Assembly: GCF_014201115.1 (NCBI RefSeq)
Contig: NZ_JACHDO010000001.1
Coordinates: 620,001-684,000, forward strand
Reading direction: 5' to 3'
Origin: Nocardiopsis metallicus
GTDB taxonomy: Bacteria > Actinomycetota > Actinomycetes > Streptosporangiales > Streptosporangiaceae
Length of the DNA stretch: 64,000 nt
Positions 59,899 through 64,000 of the stretch are shown piece by piece. The position numbers and the translations under genes were made by a program. Numbering within the stretch: the stretch's first letter is position 1; each line of letters begins with the position of its first letter. The notes beneath the pieces are model-generated. The model had not been told where the DNA came from, did no database searches, and was given only the letters and a program-made list of their open reading frames with translations.

Positions 59899-60351
59899 CT
59901 AGAAGAAACCGCAGGTGGGGGCGGCCGCGGTCGGGGCCTTGCCCTCCTTCGCGCCCGAGGGCGCGTAGATCTCCAGCCGCACGCCGTCCGGGTCGTGGAA
60001 GAAGATGCCGCCGGAGGCGGCGCCCTCGCCGTGCGGGACCACGCCGTCGTAGGCGAACTCCACGGCGATCTCCAGGAGCGCGGCCTCGGCCCGGCGGACC
60101 TCCTCGACCGTCTCCACCTGGAAGGACAGGTGGTGGAGTCCGGCGGTGTCGGTACGAAAGCCCCCGCCGCTCTGCTGCCACAGGGTGATCAGGAGGGTTC
60201 CGTCGTGGCCCAGGAAGGCGTACTCACGGCCTTCCTCGCGGCTCTCACCCATGACCTCGAAACCCAGGACGCGCGCGTAGAAGTCGAGTGAGCGTTCGAG
60301 GTCGGTGACGTTCAGTCCGACGTGTCCGGTGGTCAGCCGGGGCTGTGCCAT
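59899..60351 (-). CDS. VOC-family (glyoxalase/dioxygenase-fold) protein
   Basis: A 150-residue single VOC domain pair. Ligand-type residues are His10 (TGHVGLNV), Glu near EYAFLGHD, His ~75 (LHHLSFQVE) and Glu near VRLEIYAP, the glyoxalase-I pattern. It may act on a methylketone or aromatic intermediate. ATG 60351 follows GAAGAGG. It is divergent from a CGNR regulator with two direct repeats in between. Confidence 0.85.
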   Translation of the reverse strand: MAQPRLTTGHVGLNVTDLERSLDFYARVLGFEVMGESREEGREYAFLGHDGTLLITLWQQSGGGFRTDTAGLHHLSFQVETVEEVRRAEAALLEIAVEFAYDGVVPHGEGAASGGIFFHDPDGVRLEIYAPSGAKEGKAPTAAAPTCGFF

Positions 60352-60396
60352 GGCATGCCTCTTCTCTCGGGGCGGCCACCCGGATTCGGGTAACCG

Positions 60397-60418
60397 TTCA
60401 AGGTGACTTTAAGGGTTA
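60397..60418 (+). promoter_or_regulatory. Direct repeat 1 in the VOC/CGNR divergent spacer
   Basis: A 22-bp unit ending CTTTAAGGGTTA; 17 of 22 positions match the second copy starting 42 bp downstream (four helical turns), typical of a regulator binding one DNA face. Confidence 0.5.
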
Positions 60419-60438
60419 TAGGAGAGCAGGGTCAACCA

Positions 60439-60460
60439 CTCAAGTTCATTTGAAGGGTTA
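60439..60460 (+). promoter_or_regulatory. Direct repeat 2 in the VOC/CGNR divergent spacer
   Basis: The second copy of the 22-bp unit, ending TTTGAAGGGTTA. Together with repeat 1 it is the best operator candidate for the CGNR protein encoded at 60548. Confidence 0.5.
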
Positions 60461-60547
60461 GAATCTGTGTTCTTGGTAGGCTCCCCGGCACCCGGTATCT
60501 CGATCGGACCGGGGGCGACCAGCCAGGACGGGACACCGGGAGGGCCG

Positions 60548-61105
60548 ATGACGGCGAGGGAGACGAATCGGCGGCGACCGCTCACCGGCGAACCGGTGGC
60601 CGTGGACCTGCTCAACACCCGCTGGGTGGTCGGCGCCGACCACTTCGACCTGCTCGACTCCGAGGACGGACTCCGGCAGTGGCTCACCGAGGCCGGACTG
60701 GCCGAACGCTTCACCGCCGACACCCGGACCCGTGCCCACCTCCTGGCGGTCCGCGACACCCTCGCCCGGCTCCTCCGGGACCCCACGGACCCCGAGGCCA
60801 CGGATCAGCTCAACGCCGTCCTCGGCCACGGAAGCGTGCGCCGCCTCCTACGCGACGGCGCCCCCGCCTCCACCGTCGAGTTCGACGACCCGGCCCGCGG
60901 GCCCGCCTGGCTCGCCGCCGCCGACCTCCTCGACCTGATGGAACGCCCGGACCGCCTCCGCGGCTGCGCCAACCCCGACTGCGTCCTGCACTTCTTCGAC
61001 ACCTCGAAGAACGGCACCCGCCGCTGGTGCTCCATGTCGGGCTGCGGCAACCGCGCGAAGGCCGCCCGGCACCACGCCCGGGGACGGGCGGGCCGGACGG
61101 CCTGA
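60548..61105 (+). CDS. CGNR zinc-finger transcriptional regulator (ABATE domain)
   Basis: A 185-residue protein. The N-terminal ABATE-type domain (VAVDLLNTRWVVGADHFDLL) probably binds a ligand. The C-terminal zinc finger reads GCANPDCVLHFFD...RRWCSMSGCGNRAKAARH, with the naming CGNR motif. Such proteins regulate neighbouring catabolic genes. ATG 60548 is chosen because the conserved domain begins soon after; the frame is open from 60467. It faces the VOC gene across a 196-bp AT-rich spacer with paired repeats. Confidence 0.88.
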   Translation: MTARETNRRRPLTGEPVAVDLLNTRWVVGADHFDLLDSEDGLRQWLTEAGLAERFTADTRTRAHLLAVRDTLARLLRDPTDPEATDQLNAVLGHGSVRRLLRDGAPASTVEFDDPARGPAWLAAADLLDLMERPDRLRGCANPDCVLHFFDTSKNGTRRWCSMSGCGNRAKAARHHARGRAGRTA

Positions 61106-61172
61106 GAAACAGAGGAGCGGGAGGTCCAGGTGCCCCGGGCGACTCCGGCGCGGCGGATCAGCGCTCGTCGGG

Positions 61173-62222
61173 TCAGCGCTCGTTGGGTACCACGACCGCA
61201 CGTCCGTTGACCTCGCCCGCCTCCAGCTTCCGGTACGCCTCCAGGGCGTCGTCCATGGAGAACCGCTCGATGTCCGGCCGGATCTGCCCCGCCTTGTACA
61301 TGTCCACCACCTCCCACAGCTCGCCCACCGAACCCCAGTAGGTGTTGGTCACGTACGACTCGTACGGGTTGGTGAAGAACGAGAACTCGTGGGTGCCGCC
61401 CGCGATGCCGACGACGCTCACCCGGCCGCCCTGGGCCACACTGGCCGCGGCCGTCGACACCGTCGGCCCCGCGCCCACGAAGTCGAAGACCGTGTCCGCG
61501 CCCCGGCCCCCGGTGAGCTCACGGATCTGCTCGGCCTGTCGCTCCCCGGCGCCCACCGTGATCGCCCCGTTGGCCTCCGCCCGGGCGCGGGCCTCCTCCT
61601 TGACGTCGGTGGCGATCACCGTCGCCCCGCTCAGCGCCCGCAGGATCTGCACCCCGATCTGCCCGAGACCACCCAGCCCGATCACCAGCGCGTACCGGCC
61701 GCCGCCGTCCAGGTGAGGCAGGGCCTGCTTGATCGCGTGGTAGGGGGTCAACCCGGCGTCGGCCAGCGGCGCCGCGGCCACCGGATCGGCGTCACCCAAC
61801 GGGATCAGATGCCGCTCGGGAACGGTCATGTACTCGGCCATACCACCGTCCCGGCCCAGCCCCACCGCCAGATAGGGCATGGTCGCGGCGTTCTCGCAGT
61901 AGGTCTCCAGACCGGCCGCGCACTTGCGGCAGTGCTGGCAGCCGATCGGCCCGTACACCATGTAGGCGGCGCCCACCCGGACCCGTTCGCTCACCCCGGG
62001 ACCGACCGACTCCACCCAGCCCGCGTTCTCGTGCCCCAGGACGAACGGCGGTTTCTGCGCCCCCGGCTGCCCCTCCTCGAACACCCGGTACACGCTGATG
62101 TCGGAGTGGCAGGCCCCGGCCCCGGCGACCCGGAGCAGGACCTCCCCGGGGCCCGGCTCGGGCTTGGGGACCTCGGTGAGCGACGGAAATTCCCCGTAGT
62201 TCTCGAACACGACTGCGCGCAT
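61173..62222 (-). CDS. Zinc-dependent NAD(P) alcohol dehydrogenase (MDR)
   Basis: A 349-residue medium-chain dehydrogenase. The catalytic-zinc residues are Cys in GAGACHSD and His in LGHENAGW. The structural-zinc cysteines are in GCQHCRKCAAGLETYC. The cofactor loop is VIGLGGLGQIGV, and the Asp in ATDVKEEA favours NAD. It oxidises a primary or secondary alcohol; substrates of close relatives include aryl alcohols, but this is not readable here. ATG 62222 follows GGGGGGAA. It converges with the CGNR gene. Confidence 0.88.
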   Translation of the reverse strand: MRAVVFENYGEFPSLTEVPKPEPGPGEVLLRVAGAGACHSDISVYRVFEEGQPGAQKPPFVLGHENAGWVESVGPGVSERVRVGAAYMVYGPIGCQHCRKCAAGLETYCENAATMPYLAVGLGRDGGMAEYMTVPERHLIPLGDADPVAAAPLADAGLTPYHAIKQALPHLDGGGRYALVIGLGGLGQIGVQILRALSGATVIATDVKEEARARAEANGAITVGAGERQAEQIRELTGGRGADTVFDFVGAGPTVSTAAASVAQGGRVSVVGIAGGTHEFSFFTNPYESYVTNTYWGSVGELWEVVDMYKAGQIRPDIERFSMDDALEAYRKLEAGEVNGRAVVVPNER

Positions 62223-62489
62223 GTGCGTTCCCCCCGCGTGCGGCGCGGTGCCCCGGCCGAGGCACCGAGAGCGGGACACGATCCGTGTCACGTTGCCCAC
62301 GCGAAGTTAACACCGGAGGAATTCTCAGGTCGCCCAAGGGGCGGGCAGGGATTCGTCCGCATTGTTTGACCCGGCGGCGATGAGTCGCGGCCCCGGCCCG
62401 GGTCAGTACGGGTGAGAACAGAGCCGCGGACACAACCCGGAACCACCCGAGACGACCACACCGACACGACCGCTTCCAGGGAGAACAGC

Positions 62490-62873
62490 ATGTTGGACAC
62501 CACCAGGGCCTTCGGCTCCTTCGCGGTCCCCGACACCGGGGCCGCCCTCGCCTTCTACCGGGACACCCTGGGCCTGGACGTGCGGTACGTGCCCGGTATG
62601 GAGGAGCACGGCCTGCTGGAGATCGTCCTCGGCCACGGCCACGGGGTCCTCGTCTACCCGAAGCCGGACCACCGGCCCGCCGTGTTCACCGTCCTGAACC
62701 TGCCCGTCGACGACATCGACACCGCCGTCGACCACCTCACCGCCCGGGGCGCGGGCATGCTCCGCTACGAGGGGTTCGAGCAGGACGAGAAGGGCATCGT
62801 GCGCGGGGAGAGGCCCCACGTCGCCTGGTTCGCGGACCCGGCGGGCAACACCATCGGCCTCGTCCAGGAGTAA
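62490..62873 (+). CDS. VOC-family protein (single glyoxalase/bleomycin-resistance-like domain)
   Basis: A 127-residue protein with the split VOC pattern: FGSFAVPDTGAALAFYRDTLGL, VLVYPKPDHRPAVF, then VAWFADPAGNTIGLVQE at the end. It lacks the first histidine of metal-dependent glyoxalases (Ser at that position), so it may bind rather than convert a ligand. ATG 62490 with GGGAG upstream; the frame is open to 62412. Confidence 0.83.
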   Translation: MLDTTRAFGSFAVPDTGAALAFYRDTLGLDVRYVPGMEEHGLLEIVLGHGHGVLVYPKPDHRPAVFTVLNLPVDDIDTAVDHLTARGAGMLRYEGFEQDEKGIVRGERPHVAWFADPAGNTIGLVQE

Positions 62874-62906
62874 CCCGAACCCCGCGTGGGGGAGGGACCG
62901 GGTCGG

Positions 62907-62912
62907 TAACAT
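62907..62912 (+). promoter_or_regulatory. -10 element of a probable leaderless promoter
   Basis: TAACAT ends exactly 7 nt before the MFS gene ATG at 62920, with no ribosome site. Same spacing as at 32778 and 34753. Confidence 0.45.
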
Positions 62913-62919
62913 CGCCCGA

Positions 62920-64000
62920 ATGCCCTCCCCCCGTACCCCCCGTAGCGACAGCGTCGGCGGGCACCGCGACTTCCAACGCCTGTGGGCCGGTTCGGTGGTC
63001 AGCCAGTTCGGCTCGGCGATCGGCATGGTAGCCCTGCCCGTCATCGCCGTCGCGGTCCTGGACGTGGCGGCCTGGCAGGTCTCGCTCCTGGCCGGGGTCG
63101 CCGCCCTGACCACCGTTCTGGTCGCCTTCCCGATCGGCCGCCGGATCGAGTACACCCGCAAACGCCCGGTCATGATCGGCAGTGACCTCCTGCGCGCCGC
63201 CACCCTGGCCAGCCTTCCGGCCGCCCATGCCCTCGGCGCGCTGACCTACACCCACCTGTGCGCGGTCGCCGCGGTCAACGCCGTCTGCGCCATCGCGTTC
63301 ACCGGTGCCTCACAGGCCCACCTCAAGTCCCTGGTCGGCCCGGCCCGGCTGATCGACGCCAACAGCCGACTGGAATCCACCCGCTGGCTCAGCGTCTCCG
63401 TGGGCCCCTCCCTGGCAGGCGCCCTGATCGCCGCGCTCTCCGCGGTCGGCGCGCTGGTGGCCAACACCGTCGGTTTCCTCATCGGAGCCCTGGCGGTCCG
63501 CTCCATCCGCGAACCCGAACCCGACCCGCCCACGCCCCCGGCGCCCGGGGAAGGCACCTCCAAACGCTCGGAGCTCTTCGCCGGGCTCGGATTCGTGTGG
63601 GGCCACCCCGCCCTCCGACCGATCCTGATCAGCTGGATCCTGTTCGCCGGGGCCTCCTCGATGGCCGCCCCGCTCACCGCCGTCTACTACATGCGCGATC
63701 TGGGTTTCAGCGCCTTCGAGTACGGGCTGCTCATGGGCGTACCGTCACTGGGCGGCCTGCTCGGGGCCCGTCTCGTGCCCCGCCTGGTCAGACGCCTGGG
63801 CGCGCTGCGCACCCTCTGGTGGGCCTCCCTGCTGCGCGGTCCCTGGTACTTCCTCATCCCGTTCGCGGTCCCCGGCAAGGTCGGGCTGCTCATGTGCGGG
63901 GTGGGCTTCGGGCTGGTCCTGGTGTTCGCCGCGGCGGCCAACTCGGCGATGTCCGGCTACCGGCAGTTGGAGACCCCCGACGGCCTGATGTCGCGGGTGG
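62920..64000 (+). CDS. MFS transporter (EntS/MFS_3-like), 3' truncated by window edge
   Basis: The frame runs open to the last base (360 codons visible), so the gene continues beyond the window. It shows about ten of twelve expected helices, an N-terminal FQRLWAGSVVSQFGSAI signature and the loop GRRIEYTRKRPVMIGSD after helix 2, typical of the MFS_3 branch that includes macrolide and siderophore exporters. Substrate unknown. A -10 hexamer 7 nt before the ATG suggests a leaderless mRNA. Confidence 0.85.
   Translation, partial: MPSPRTPRSDSVGGHRDFQRLWAGSVVSQFGSAIGMVALPVIAVAVLDVAAWQVSLLAGVAALTTVLVAFPIGRRIEYTRKRPVMIGSDLLRAATLASLPAAHALGALTYTHLCAVAAVNAVCAIAFTGASQAHLKSLVGPARLIDANSRLESTRWLSVSVGPSLAGALIAALSAVGALVANTVGFLIGALAVRSIREPEPDPPTPPAPGEGTSKRSELFAGLGFVWGHPALRPILISWILFAGASSMAAPLTAVYYMRDLGFSAFEYGLLMGVPSLGGLLGARLVPRLVRRLGALRTLWWASLLRGPWYFLIPFAVPGKVGLLMCGVGFGLVLVFAAAANSAMSGYRQLETPDGLMSRV

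Overview
The window is very GC-rich, with GTG/TTG starts, many leaderless or short-leader genes, mycothiol-type enzymes, a DtxR/IdeR-type iron box and dense operons with 4-base ATGA/GTGA overlaps. This indicates an actinomycete chromosome; Nocardiopsaceae (Nocardiopsis-like) is a reasonable guess, but no rRNA or other marker settles it. The only RNA gene seen is a tRNA-Pro(GGG). There is no CRISPR array, phage or plasmid module. One insertion sequence is present.

Layout. 0-6 kb: end of a SAM methyltransferase, a xi-class (CPWA) glutathione-transferase-like reductase, a LysR/EamA divergent pair around a long dyad, and a Tat-exported metallophosphoesterase. 6-13 kb: a polyamine (gamma-glutamyl pathway) catabolic operon with a divergent GntR regulator. 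Its first gene, a glutamine-synthetase-like ligase, is broken by an IS605-type element (TnpA and TnpB divergent) and has also lost the segment that normally carries catalytic residues. 13-22 kb: three members of a local paralogous family (five N-terminal membrane segments plus a PQQ-type beta-propeller), the tRNA, and a TetR/oxidoreductase pair with two palindromic operators. 22-36 kb: assorted single genes (FkbM methyltransferase, TOPRIM protein, XRE regulator, PrsW protease, a truncated Stealth phosphotransferase, a WGR/propeller fusion, hydrolases, an aminoglycoside-phosphotransferase-like kinase, a PAP2/diacylglycerol-kinase fusion).

37.7-41 kb: an iron-box-controlled operon for a flavinylated extracytoplasmic electron-transfer system: FMN-binding protein, ApbE flavin transferase, and an NqrB/RnfD-like membrane protein fused to a ferredoxin-reductase module. 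It is a candidate iron-repressed ferric or siderophore reductase. 41.6-45.7 kb: two more propeller paralogs. 45.9-51.5 kb: a five-gene lipid-modification operon (flavoprotein, DUF1365, two cyclopropane-synthase-family methyltransferases, DUF1295). Its layout matches the M. tuberculosis sigK-linked Rv0449c-Rv0446c genes, and SigK-like promoter hexamers lie upstream.

51.6-62.9 kb: a catabolic and transport region: an SsuABC-type ABC importer with its own GntR regulator, and divergently an aldolase-family protein, a type I extradiol dioxygenase, a short-chain dehydrogenase, a flavin/PPOX protein and glyoxalase-fold proteins, then a CGNR regulator and a zinc alcohol dehydrogenase. Together they suggest import and ring cleavage of an unidentified aromatic compound. 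The window ends inside an MFS transporter gene.
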